NCBI GenBank assembly: GCA_963855995.1
Contig: OY979717.1
Location: 69,672,354-69,736,353 of the forward strand
DNA length: 64,000 bases
Direction: 5' to 3'
DNA from: Muricea muricata
Taxonomy: Eukaryota > Cnidaria > Anthozoa > Malacalcyonacea > Plexauridae
The notes below the pieces were generated by a model. The model was given only the letters and a program-made list of their open reading frames with translations, did no database searches and was not told the DNA's origin. Shown in pieces: positions 1-10,022 of the stretch (positions are counted from its first letter, which is position 1; the number at the start of each line of letters is the position of its first letter). Position numbers and translations under genes: made by a program.

Positions 1-3000
1 ATTCAAATTCTTTCTGAACATTTATATTTACTGCATGAATATATCATTATCTGTCACAATGTACATATGTATGTATCGTTCATTTCCTAAACTTCGATAA
101 GGGATTATGATAATTTAAACAAAAATTTTGACTGGAATAAATTTCAGAAAATACAAAGTTGGTATTTGTTATGAATGTTAGTCATATGCGAGTATATAAG
201 ACTGTGAAACCTTATATATTAAGATTTCTCAGTGTTTTTCACATTCATCTGTTCTTCATGCTACCAAAATAACGATAAAGTATTATTTTATTGATATATA
301 AAATTTTACATATAAAAAATGTAAAATATACTTCACCTTTCTCTACGTCTGTTTCAAGCCCAGTGCTTACCAAAGGTGATACTATTAAAATAGGATAATG
401 CAAAATGGCTAGTCTTTATAAAGTTTCACAGCATATCATGGTGCGAAGCAGGCAGTTAATATTCGCGTTATCTCGTCTTAGGGGGTCATTATTTCTTAAT
501 TTACACCTGTGTGAATATGTGGAAGGACAAAAAATTTGTAAAAAAGTAAAAAATAAATCTAACAAAAAAAATAGGCAAAACAAAATTTAAAGGCATATGT
601 CAGAACATTTTATATTCCAAAAATGTACACTATAAAATGCGATCGACGTTTAAAAGTGGGGAAGGAAGCATGAAATTGTGATATTTTATATAGAATGCAA
701 TAAACGGATGAGCAGCTGAAAATTAAATCTTTCAAACTCAAGATATGGAAATAGCAAGATTATGGGGGTCATACGCAAAAATAAAACGGAATATGTTTCC
801 GTGTGTTTTTCGAAACTCATATCTTAAATTTCCACTGCACAAACCAAAAAACCATTTTGGGTTAGTGAAACTCGAAATAAAGGGATACAAAATGAAAGGA
901 TGCGTATTTTTAAAAAGCGTACTTTTTAAGTAAACAACTATAGATGTGCTTAATAATGCTAGCATCATATTTGATGCACGTGATATAGAGTATATAGACC
1001 GTAGTTGATATTTTTGATTCCAAAAACTTTGATATGCAAACAATGTAACAAAATCTAGACTGAATGTCAAATTTCACGCAAGCCAAATGGGTTTTTTTTT
1101 CATTGCTATTTTGTACATTAAACAATTTATTTTGATTAGATTTTTAGATATCACATAATCTGAGCTATAATACCCGCAATGTGATGTAGGAATACAATGA
1201 AAAACTACAGCAGTTGAATAATTAGAAATACAAAACGCCTACTCCTAATCAACTTCTACTAGGAACAAGGTATCAATGTTTTGACTCGGGCTAGGAATCC
1301 AGTTTGCAGGAGTGGATGTTTTAAAAGTGCAAAAAATCAGTAGATCATAAACAAAGCAGTACATCAACAAAGCGCAGCCTACTGATCAACAATTGACGTC
1401 ACAGAAATTGTATAAGCATAGAAATGTTAACATGCATAAAGACCAAGTCAAATATCAGTTACCAGGTCCAAAATAAAGTTTCTATGCATAAGACGTATGT
1501 ATACTAAGTTAGTCAAAATCAACTATTGCGTAAAACGATCGAATATCAAAAATATTTATTCATTTTAAACAACGCTTCCGACCAAATTCTTTTTAAAATT
1601 GTTGAAATTTGAAATATTTTACACGTGGCTACCCTGTTGCTGGGCATTTGGTGCAAAGTCGTATTGATTTTGCGAGCAATTTATACAAATGCACTGCTCT
1701 CATTTCAATAGTTCCATCCTCATACTAAGTTGTTTACTTTAGACTGTAATGTACCAATGTCTATCATGATATGATACTTAACATCATCGAAATGTATACA
1801 TAGCTGCAGTTTAATTGAAGTTTTGCCGTTTGCGGCTTTCTCTGAAGTCACTAAAAAAACTGACGACAGTCCCTAAATGTCTTAATACAACAAATATGTT
1901 GAGAGGATGATGAAAAAAAATTATTCTAGATTGTATTGAGACCTATATATAAACCAACCCACGTAACGTTTGCTAGCAATCGTGTAACCAGTATTAGTTA
2001 AGACGTGCTAAATATTATTTTCGTGAATGTGCAATACTAATTAAAGATTTGCTTTCTAAAAGCTCATAATATATGAAACATTTAATAACAAGCATCAGTG
2101 TTCTAAAATTTGAAGCTTTAATCGCTTCATGGAATATCATAACATTGATATTTTAGGATAGCTAAGTGTTTACAATATAAAATTCGCTAAAATTGAAACG
2201 TGTCTGCGCGACGTGAATCATATGTGGACTATCCTTTGCTCTGCGATCGCAATGATATAAAAATTGACGCCTAAAAATGAAAATGGAAATTGCAATGAGA
2301 TCGCAGGGAAAGAAATTAAAAGGTTATATACATTGAATCATTTGAACTCGCCGGTTTTCTATTTCATTAATCCAGTGGAGCAACATATCACTTCAGTCAG
2401 GAAAAAAGACACTACAAAACATCATTTATACATGCAGGTGTGGAATTAAATTTTTGGCGGTTCCTTCTGTCGGCATGTAAACGTGCATGTGAAGTGTTAA
2501 ATAAATTGATTAGATATTTCAAATTAGTAAGATGTCGCAGAAAATGATTGAAGTGGGGGGGGGGGGGGACATAGAGTTTATAACTGTGGCAACTAATTCG
2601 ATCATATCTGGTTGGGCCACATAAAAAGATACACAGAAGGATCACTTAAATACAAAGTTTGTTTCCATTTTCGCATGTTGTAGCGGCATGCAGATTCATG
2701 GCTAGCAAGATATATATAGTGTTGAAATTGCCATACGTTTTTAACAACAAGAATCATATGTGATGTCAATAAAAATACTGCAAAGAAATGAGACTTCGTG
2801 GATGCTTGATATTGGCCATAGAGCAGTTTAATTGATTTATGAAATTACTAAGCCTGCTCAACATTTAAATTTAAATATATATATACTGCAAAATATGTAT
2901 CGATACATGATATCATCCAGGAAAGAGATAAGAAACTGTGAAATAATATCATTGACAATGAAGAGCATCCTCTCTACGACCTTCTTCCTCCAAAAAAGCT

Positions 3001-3420
3001 AAGATAAACTGTAGAACGAGATCATAACTTCATTTAGCCAATTGTTCCAACAAAGCGTTTTAAGCGCACATTTATTAACCGAAGTCTATTTAACTTTGTG
3101 TTATTATTATCAAAGGTTTAATAACATTTTCTCGAAATTTGCAATTGAATTACAAAGTGTTTACAAAGTTTAAAAAGTTATGAAAAACTATTTACATCAT
3201 GTATAAAAATGGTTATCGATAGTTACACAAAAGTTGAACAATTAAAAGATCGATATTAAGTTATTGATCTCGGCGATTGTACTTGGGAAGAAGCTGTTCT
3301 TAAAACGCTCTGTTCTACACTCTTATAACAATATATACATGTGAATTTCGGATAATATCTATGGTGGTTGGCGGTTTCTCTAGTTTATAGCACATGTTCT
3401 TTAAGAGGGCCTTGTGGTAA
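1..3420. other. AT-rich stretch without a recognised gene
   Basis: Only short chance reading frames occur here on either strand. None has a recognisable domain or a plausible set of splice sites. A run of 11 G lies at about 2557-2567. I see no convincing exon, RNA gene or complete repeat. Confidence 0.5.
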
Positions 3421-3429
3421 TAATTTTGC

Positions 3430-3760
3430 GCAAACCGACATAAGTGCTACTCTGGTTTTGTTAAACAAATGAAATCACCGAACAAAGATTACATTCACGA
3501 CCCAACGCGTTTCGACACTCCGGTCTAGTGTCTTCATCAGGGGTGGTCTGATGTTGAAACTCACGACCTTATATGCTGTCAAGGTGACGTCACGTTATTA
3601 GGACCTGCTGCTTTATGGATTTTAAATAATATATCCAATCCGAGTTGGTGTTTTAGACGTTGTTTCTAACTCGGCTGCGCCTCGCCATTGTTCATAGCAC
3701 TAGGGATTTCGAAGCCAAGTCAAAAACACGAACTCGGATTGGATATGGCTTCTCACACAT
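3430..3760 (-). mobile_element. Penelope-like element terminal fragment with hammerhead-like core
   Basis: Read on the minus strand, 3505-3541 has the hammerhead arrangement: CTGATGA, then a perfect 6-bp stem (GACACT/AGTGTC) with a 7-nt loop, then GAAA. The GAAACGCGTTGGGTC string after the core is of the kind found at ends of Penelope-like retroelements, which are known to carry hammerhead motifs. An imperfect inverted repeat (about 3629-3652 with 3725-3747, core AATCCGAGTT) adjoins it. No coding domain of the element is visible. Limits are approximate. Confidence 0.5.
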
Positions 3761-5774
3761 CATTAGATATTCATAGCAATGAGGCATGGAATTATTACGA
3801 TTACATATTGATAAAAAAATAGATCTGGGACAATAAAGAGTGTACACTAGAGTGGAACTGATGACTTCAATACAAAAGAAAATGCTAGGATACGTTACGA
3901 TATGGTTGAGGTGAAAAACAAATTTACCAATTACATTTGCATGAAATTTTGCATGCATGAAGTGAAACGAGGTGCTCACTTCGGCTTAGGTTCGTCGTGA
4001 ATAATTGTGTTGGGAAGAGAGCATGGCATCTTCTTTTACGAAAAAACGGTTTCGAGAGCCGGAAAGTGTTGAGTGAATTTGATAATCATGCACAGCGAAA
4101 TATTGCTCCAGAACAGATGATGTTGTCCAGCAATACTTTCAATAATTGTAGTGTTAACATTTGTTTTAACACAAAATAACTAGTTGTGTTTAAAGGGATA
4201 TTTAAAGCGTGTTTACCGGTGTATTTGTGTTATTAATAAGTTAAATTGCGACTGTGCGACATGCTAACACCGTCCAAAGTTTTTCATCCAGGAGATATTC
4301 TCGAAAAACAGTAAAGTGTATTTAGAGCAATATTTAGAATTTATTTCTAAATACAATAAACTGTATTTAGAATTTATTTCTAAATACAGCAATTAAGTTT
4401 AATTGCATAATCTTTTGTTTACCCCTCAATTTCCCTCAGCTTCGAAGCCCTGCCCACTTGAATATATAAGAGACTGACCTAGACTAGGTTTTCATGTACA
4501 GACACGTGATGTGAATGAGGAAGCATCATTGGCCGAATTGCTATGAATATCTAATGATGTTTGAGAAATGCACGTAGTTTATTACAGACTTCATAAGGTT
4601 GGATGGTAAGGATATCATTTGTTGCAGGTAGAAACGCTTGCATGGAAGTTTGGTTGAAAGGTGGGATATCCGAGTTAACTGACACATTAAATTCGCTCTG
4701 GGCGGATGCAAGATTTTCACCGCTCAAAACTTTACCATCGCGCTCGATGGAGAAAGGTCTAGATTTATCTGATTTACCAACCATTTTCGAGTATCGCTAG
4801 ATTTCAAATGATCTGCGTTGTTTTTGTGGAAAATTGGCCAGAAAAAATCATTTTGAAGGCTTTGAAGGGACATGTACGGACTACGGATGAATTATGCTAT
4901 TCATTTACGGTTGCAACATTCCGAGAAACATCAAACATCTTTGGTTGATACTCTTTTACTAGAAAACTATTTAACACCCACAAGAAATCATTCAAAACCT
5001 TAAAACATGTCTTCCGTACGACTAGAACTAAAAAAAGTTCTAACGATGAGAAACCCCACAACTCATGAGTATTTATAGTTTTCCAGGACTTATAACTGAA
5101 AGATTGTTGAAGTTAAGTGACGGTAACGAGAAGATGGCAGATGAACATTTTAGCAGAATCCATTGCGGTCTGAAATCGTTTCAAAAAGAAAATTGACGTT
5201 TATTGAATGTCCTTAGCTTCCTTTTTCAGTCATGTTGGTTTGATGCTTGCAATGTATTCTAGTAAAATGTGCATTATTATATGCTGCCATCTTTTTCGTT
5301 ATGGTCAATGACCCAACATAGAACTTTAGCCGATTTCGAAAATCGAGACACGATATTTTGACACGGTCTGCAAAGGTAGCTGACGTCTTTAGCAGTAAGT
5401 GCTAAATATCACAGGAGAAGCTTTTAAAAGAACAAACATCGCAGCGAGAAGCTGACGAACTGAAGTAACTAGTATAATTCACACTTCTGACAATTTTTCG
5501 GATCAAAAAAATTAAAGGCAAGTTATTTACTTTCTAAGCTCATTCAAGTTTTATCTTATTTTCGTACTCGGATATTAACGGGAGCAAGTAAGCCACTTAA
5601 TTATGCTGTAAAAATGTCTGACCTTTATGAGACATTTGCTGGGAATTAAACCCCAAAAAAAAGGGAAAAGCTGGGAAAAGAAGGTGGAAAATCAATCTTT
5701 ATTTACCTCGCTCCACCAAACATAAATCACATGTTTCTCAAAATAAGAAATTGTCCTGTTACACATTACGAAGT
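3761..5774. other. Intergenic, small AT-rich palindromic duplication only
   Basis: At 4331-4386 a 23-bp AT-rich palindrome built around TTTAGAATTTATTTCTAAA occurs twice. Otherwise I see no gene. The short frame at 4603-4800 has a competing frame on the other strand and no recognisable domain. Confidence 0.4.
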
Positions 5775-5780
5775 AGTGAC

Positions 5781-5858
5781 AGTAGTATTACCCCCCCGTT
5801 TGGCGGCGGAAGTAATTAGTATGCAAGCCTGTATGTAGAGAAATGACGTCATTGCAAG
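5781..5858 (+). repeat. Left terminal inverted repeat of the Polinton-like element
   Basis: Starts AGTAGTATTAC, continues through a run of 7 C and ends TGACGTCATTGCAAG. It matches the reverse complement of 8686-8768 without a mismatch apart from the C-run length. Confidence 0.9.
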
Positions 5859-6032
5859 GATGTGCGCACGCTAGGATGTGCGCACTATCCCGATACACGC
5901 GAGGGTGTGTGCACTATCCCGATGCACGCGAGGATGTGTGCACTATCCGATACACGCGAGAATGTTCGCACTACCCGGATGCACGCGAGGATGTGCGCAT
6001 TATTCGATCCACACGAGGATGTGCGCACGGCG
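5858..6032 (+). repeat. 29-bp tandem repeat array next to the left TIR
   Basis: About 5.5 degenerate copies of a 28-29-bp unit with the core GATGTGCGCACTATCC and CACGCGAG. Each copy holds a TGTGCGCA-like palindrome. The array starts at the inner edge of the TIR. Three frames stay open across it, which explains several short apparent ORFs. Confidence 0.85.
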
Positions 6033-6298
6033 GTATTCGGAAAAACACGTTTTTAGAAAGATGTATTGACAAAATGAAAATTTTACGTTACCTTAAGTAT
6101 AAGTATACATATATAGGTTTAGATACTGTTTGTTTTAGATATTAGATACCGTTTGTCCTGCTGGTTTTATGATGTTCACACATCAGTCCAAAGACACACA
6201 CAGTATGTAACTTGTCCACATTCCAGAACGACGTCAAAGCACTGATCGGACTAGCATTATACATTCTGCGTGCACTGTTGTGTGTCAACAATTAGTTA

Positions 6299-6616
6299 TC
6301 ATAAGCTGTTCGTTGTCGCTCTTTTTTCCAAACATAAAAAACATAGTTGATTGTCCGGGAATAATGTCCAGCAATAGCCACAACGTACTGTCCCGTCGAC
6401 CACGGACGATGCTGCCCAATGTCTAAAACACTCACAGTGAGCACCTTGGTGACAACACGGTGTATTCATAGCGAGTACCTCTTCGGCCTAGATAGCTTCA
6501 AAACAGAAATGGCATTGCTTTTCTTCTATACCGTTTTCCGATAGTATACCAAATAGATGGATTATAACTGTTGGCAAAATAACTCCTGGTGAAGGTAAAG
6601 CTCCAACTGTTTCCAT
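6299..6616 (-). pseudogene. RING-like zinc finger ORF with one in-frame stop
   Basis: Reading minus from ATG at 6616 gives 42 codons, a TAG at 6490-6488, then 62 more codons in the same frame to TGA at 6301-6299. The Cys/His spacing resembles a RING finger: a CHFC pair just before the TAG, then CCHQGAHCEC with a following FRHW, then a CGYC pair. A last CFLC lies near the C-terminus. RING proteins usually bind zinc and act as E3 ubiquitin ligases, and small RING genes are known as cargo of viruses and Polinton-type elements. The single stop could be decay, readthrough or a sequence error. It is divergent from the two plus-strand ORFs of the element. The RING call rests on spacing only. Confidence 0.5.
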
Positions 6617-6830
6617 TTTCGGATGTTGATGTCTTCAAGCGTATTATAAGTAAAGACTGGACAGGTGGTTCATGTGTGCTGCGAAGTATGAAAAGGGAGA
6701 TAAAGGGGGTATGACGAATACGAAATCGTACTGATTTTGGAGAAAAATATTAGAGCGTTTCTTGGTTTGCATAAATTAACACACGGATTAACGTTTGGAA
6801 TAATTTATTTTTGTAAGTATTACAGACAGT

Positions 6831-6955
6831 AGAGCTATATTTTGTTAGTCTCGTACAAGTTTATGCGATGAGCAGATGAGCATCTGCTCATAACTGCTCA
6901 TGAGCACATGCTCATACGCTCATAAGGCCCTATGTGGCCCGATGGCCGAGCACAT
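6831..6955 (+). repeat. TGAGCA-rich palindromic module, first copy
   Basis: Starts with a CTATATTTTGTTAGTCTCG segment and continues into a GATGAGCAGATGAGC and TGCTCATGAGCA palindrome. The same module recurs at about 7714-7808 and, inverted, at about 8513-8605. Confidence 0.8.
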
Positions 6956-7007
6956 ATGAAACATACCATATTAAAATCTGATTGGTTTTTAGTTATCCTG
7001 CTAATAG

Positions 7008-7015
7008 TATAAAAT
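7008..7015 (+). promoter_or_regulatory. Candidate TATA box
   Basis: TATAAAAT lies 80 bp before the ATG of the coiled-coil ORF at 7088, so an initiation site about 30 bp downstream would leave a short leader. This is a positional inference only. Confidence 0.4.
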
Positions 7016-7087
7016 GATAATTTTGAGTCGGTAAGAGCATACCGCTTGCAACGTTCACAGAGATAAGACTTTTAGATTGCCAATTTA

Positions 7088-7408
7088 ATGGAGGAGAACT
7101 TATCGCGGTTACATGACCTGAACTTATCGCGGTTACATGACCTGAACAAGCGTGTGGCAGAGGCAAGAAAAAAAGTTGAATATTTGAAGAAAAAGAGAAA
7201 TGCTTTATACCTTCGCAAAAGGACGGTTGACGTACAAACCTGGATGTTAAACAATTTGGTAGGCGATGCATGCCGTGGCCTCAAAGAAATGAGAAGACTT
7301 AGAAACAACCAGGGAACGCTCTGCTTATATTTGTTATGTAGGATAGATCAAATAGAAATTCATCATCTAATGAAAAGCTGTAGTACAGCTTCTAATGAAA
7401 AGCTGTAG
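7088..7408 (+). CDS. Small basic coiled-coil protein of the element (unrecognised)
   Basis: The ORF encodes 106 residues from an ATG preceded by a TATA-like box at 7008-7015 and followed by an AATAAA at 7410-7415, which overlaps the end of the ORF. Residues 15-50 form a charged, Lys/Arg/Glu-rich helix of coiled-coil type (RVAEARKKVEYLKKKR). The N-terminus contains an 8-residue duplication, LSRLHDLN twice, caused by a 24-bp tandem duplication at about 7097-7144. I recognise no family. It lies inside the Polinton-like element, 455 bp upstream of the C2H2 gene on the same strand and divergent from the RING-like ORF. A DNA-binding or structural role is possible but not shown. Confidence 0.5.
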   Translation: MEENLSRLHDLNLSRLHDLNKRVAEARKKVEYLKKKRNALYLRKRTVDVQTWMLNNLVGDACRGLKEMRRLRNNQGTLCLYLLCRIDQIEIHHLMKSCSTASNEKL

Positions 7409-7639
7409 TAAATAAAGGATACAAACCTGTTGAGTTTGTAGACGTTGTTTTATTTGCTTGTCCTTAATACATTCACCCCACACCGGTCTCACATTGACCC
7501 AACATAGACCTTTTGTCGGCCCCACACCACCCTCTAATCAACCTCGTATAAGCAGATGGTCATCTGCATATACCAATAGTTGGGATCTACACAATGGTTA
7601 TAGCTGTCAATACCTAACAGTTAGGGCCTTATCAGCATT

Positions 7640-8682
7640 TGAGCACCTGCTCATAACTGCTCATGAGCACATGCTCATACGCTCATAGGTCCCGATGTGG
7701 CTAGCCAAGTTAGTATAGCTATATTTTGTTAGTCTTGTACAAGTTTATGCGATGAGCAGATGAGCGGGTGCTCATAACTGCTCATGAGCACATGCTGATA
7801 CGCTCATAAAAATACAGTGTTGCTCAGTGACAAGGCATTTCTACACAGTCAGTTCTAGCGGAATGAGCTGTAAATTTTGCGGGAAAGCATTTAATCGTGG
7901 TTTCAATCTCCGTCGACACGAAAACGAGCATTGTCCGCTGAAAAGCGAGGAGAGAGAAATGTCAGAAACAGAAATTCAGAGCTCAGAGGATGATGCTTCG
8001 AGCGTTACAGCTGACGGGTCTCAGAGTTCGATAACAGGAGACTTGGAAACTGAGGAGGAGGAAGTGGATCCTTGGATGCCTATGGTAGAAGAAGCGATGC
8101 AAAAGCATAAGGCGGCTTTTCAGGAGATGAAGATGAATTTGACTCAAAGTGGTCTGGATGAGGAAACCGCTGGGGAAACAGCTTACTCTAATATTCTGCC
8201 TGCGCTCCAAAAGGATTTGGAAAGTATCTATTTGCAGCGTCTCCAATGGATACAACAACTAAAGAAAGATCCAGTGCATCAGAAAATAATGGAAACAAAG
8301 GATGCGCTCGTGAACGATGATCATTTTGATCAAGAAGAGGCTATGGAAAATGCCTCTATGAAAAATTTCTGATTAAAAGACATTTAAAAGACTTCATTAT
8401 TAACTACATTAATATTTGTCATATTGTTCTCAATAAAATTATATATAGATATCCGAGTTTGATATTATTTTAATATGTGGGAGGGTTATAACTGTCGGGC
8501 CGCATAGGGACGTATGAGCGTATGAGCACGTGCTCATGAGCAGTTATGAGCACCCGCTCATCTGCTCATCGCATAAACTTGTACAAGACTAACAAAATAT
8601 AGCTATACTAACTTGGCTAGCCACATCGGGACCTATGAGCGTATAAGCATGTGCTCATGAGCAGTTATGAGCACATGCTTAT
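7640..8682. repeat. Inverted-repeat cassette enclosing the C2H2 gene
   Basis: About 169 bp at 7640-7808 is repeated in reverse complement at 8513-8682 with few differences. Landmarks are CCCGATGTGGCTAGCC, TTGTACAAGTTTATGCGATG and several TGCTCATGAGCA palindromes. The arms enclose only the zinc-finger ORF, so the unit looks like a nested cassette inside the larger element. Confidence 0.8.
7863..8372 (+). CDS. Single C2H2 zinc-finger protein, cargo of the element
   Basis: The first ATG at 7863 gives 169 residues; the frame stays open upstream without an ATG. Residues 3-24 form one classical finger of C-x2-C-x12-H-x3-H spacing (CKFCGKAF...RRHENEHC). An acidic, Ser/Glu-rich linker follows at about residues 30-75, then a helical C-terminal part rich in Gln, Lys and Glu. 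AATAAA lies near 8432. A single finger suggests DNA or protein binding, but the target is unknown. The gene lies within the inverted-repeat cassette 7640-8682. Its intact frame inside a non-coding-length element suggests it has been kept or is young. I do not know the family beyond the finger. Confidence 0.65.
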   Translation: MSCKFCGKAFNRGFNLRRHENEHCPLKSEEREMSETEIQSSEDDASSVTADGSQSSITGDLETEEEEVDPWMPMVEEAMQKHKAAFQEMKMNLTQSGLDEETAGETAYSNILPALQKDLESIYLQRLQWIQQLKKDPVHQKIMETKDALVNDDHFDQEEAMENASMKNF

Positions 8683-8685
8683 ACG

Positions 8686-8768
8686 CTTGCAATGACGTCA
8701 TTTCTCTACATACAGGCTTGCATACTAATTACTTCCGCCGCCAAACGGGGGGGGGGGGTAATACTACT
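8686..8768 (-). repeat. Right terminal inverted repeat of the Polinton-like element
   Basis: Reverse-complement partner of 5781-5858, differing only in having 12 rather than 7 C in the homopolymer. AGTGAC follows directly at 8769-8774. Confidence 0.9.
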
Positions 8769-8774
8769 AGTGAC

Positions 8775-10022
8775 ACTGACTTCGTGTGACTGAAAGTAAA
8801 GACGGAGTTTCTAATAGCGCATTCTTTTGTAATGATTTACCTGTTGAGGCAAAACAGGCCAGCACCCAGAATTCCTTTGACATTGAGGCTTTAACCTTAT
8901 AGGAATAATGGAAGTCAGCATTTTGTTGCTAGGGCTAGCGTGCATGCTTTTCAAAGGAAATGTTATGTACGTATATGCATGTAAAGAAGACTTATATTGT
9001 TGTTTTGGCAGATTCAAGCATTTGCATGTCAAATATGTTTTAAACAAGCCGGGTTACCAGGCAACTGCGCATATATTAAATGTCTTTTATAATGCATGAT
9101 TCTGGTCAAATTTCAATGTCTCAACTGTTCATTCAGTAAGAGAAAAATAATCTCAGTACGCAAAGCAGGCTACAGAACCATTTAAGTGTTTAGTGTACAC
9201 CTGATTTGAATGATAACTTTAAAATAACAACGTAAATCGGTGAAAATTTAATGCTTCATATGTAAATCATACTATTAATTGCGCACACCATCAAATTAAA
9301 AGTACTTTATTCTTTGTTGTTCAAGCGTCTTTCATGACTAAATAAACCCATCCTCTAACGTTGTTTTGCACTTGGCGCCACTCAGCATCATCAGCGGAGC
9401 CGATCCTCCTTTAGTTACCATATTTCAATTACCAGCATATCCGCTTATACGTTTTCTCCACTTTTGTATAGCGGTAACATTGTTACTTTTGTAAATAATT
9501 TTCAATCTTTTTGGTGCTGAACAGACACATGATAAAATATATTAATATTATGATAACGCGCACAGTTTTCGACTAATGAAATCCCAGATTGAACTTTCAT
9601 TGTTATATAAAATATATTAGTTTATTATAAAGTTGTACTGCACTGACCAAAATAAAATTATAAACATTAAAATGGCTATATAATCCAACGCTCATATCGT
9701 CTGCGTTATTGTATCTGAATTATAAAATTTTAGCTAGCACCGAATAATACATAACTTCTTAAATTTAAAGATTAGTAAATATCGATCTGATAACCAAATT
9801 AATAATGACGTCAACAAAATTATTCTTTTAAGGCTCAATGACTAAAACTCAAAGAACACAACAAGACTCTTCAAGAAGCAGTTCAAGTACGCACATCGTA
9901 CAACAGGCGACAAACACTGAACATACAGGTCCATCAGCCATCTGCTCAGTTTAACCACACTCGCAGCTGAAAATCTAAAAGGATTCTCTACGTAAAACAG
10001 TATTCATCAAATTGTACTTGCC
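8775..10022. other. Intergenic DNA upstream of the UGT-like gene
   Basis: AT-rich with only short frames. No convincing TATA box precedes the ATG at 10023. I see no repeat with clear ends. Confidence 0.4.

Larger units (their letters stand above)
5775..8774. mobile_element. Polinton/Maverick-like mini-element, complete, with 6-bp TSD
   Basis: The element spans 5781-8768 (2988 bp) and is flanked by the 6-bp direct repeat AGTGAC at 5775-5780 and 8769-8774. Its terminal inverted repeats, 5781-5858 and 8686-8768, are identical except for the C-run length (7 against 12). The ends read AGTAGT...ACTACT. A 6-bp target duplication with 5'-AG...CT-3' ends is the signature of Polinton/Maverick and adintovirus-type insertions. 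No polymerase, integrase, protease or capsid gene is present, so it is non-autonomous. Inside lie a 29-bp tandem array, a broken RING-like ORF (minus), a coiled-coil ORF and a C2H2-finger ORF (plus), and TGAGCA-rich palindromic modules. TIR identity suggests recent insertion. The superfamily is inferred from the ends alone. Confidence 0.75.

Noticed and set aside
4551-4800. Overlapping frames on both strands
   Set aside because: Each explains the other as a shadow, and neither has motifs or gene context.
5858-6032. CRISPR-like array
   Set aside because: Units are contiguous without distinct spacers, and the genome is eukaryotic.
5843-6145. 100-codon Cys/Arg-rich frame starting in the left TIR
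   Set aside because: It is produced by the 29-bp tandem repeat, which is open in three frames.
7827-7862. Longer C2H2 protein from a GTG start
   Set aside because: Animal genes rarely start at GTG; the ATG at 7863 lies directly before the finger.
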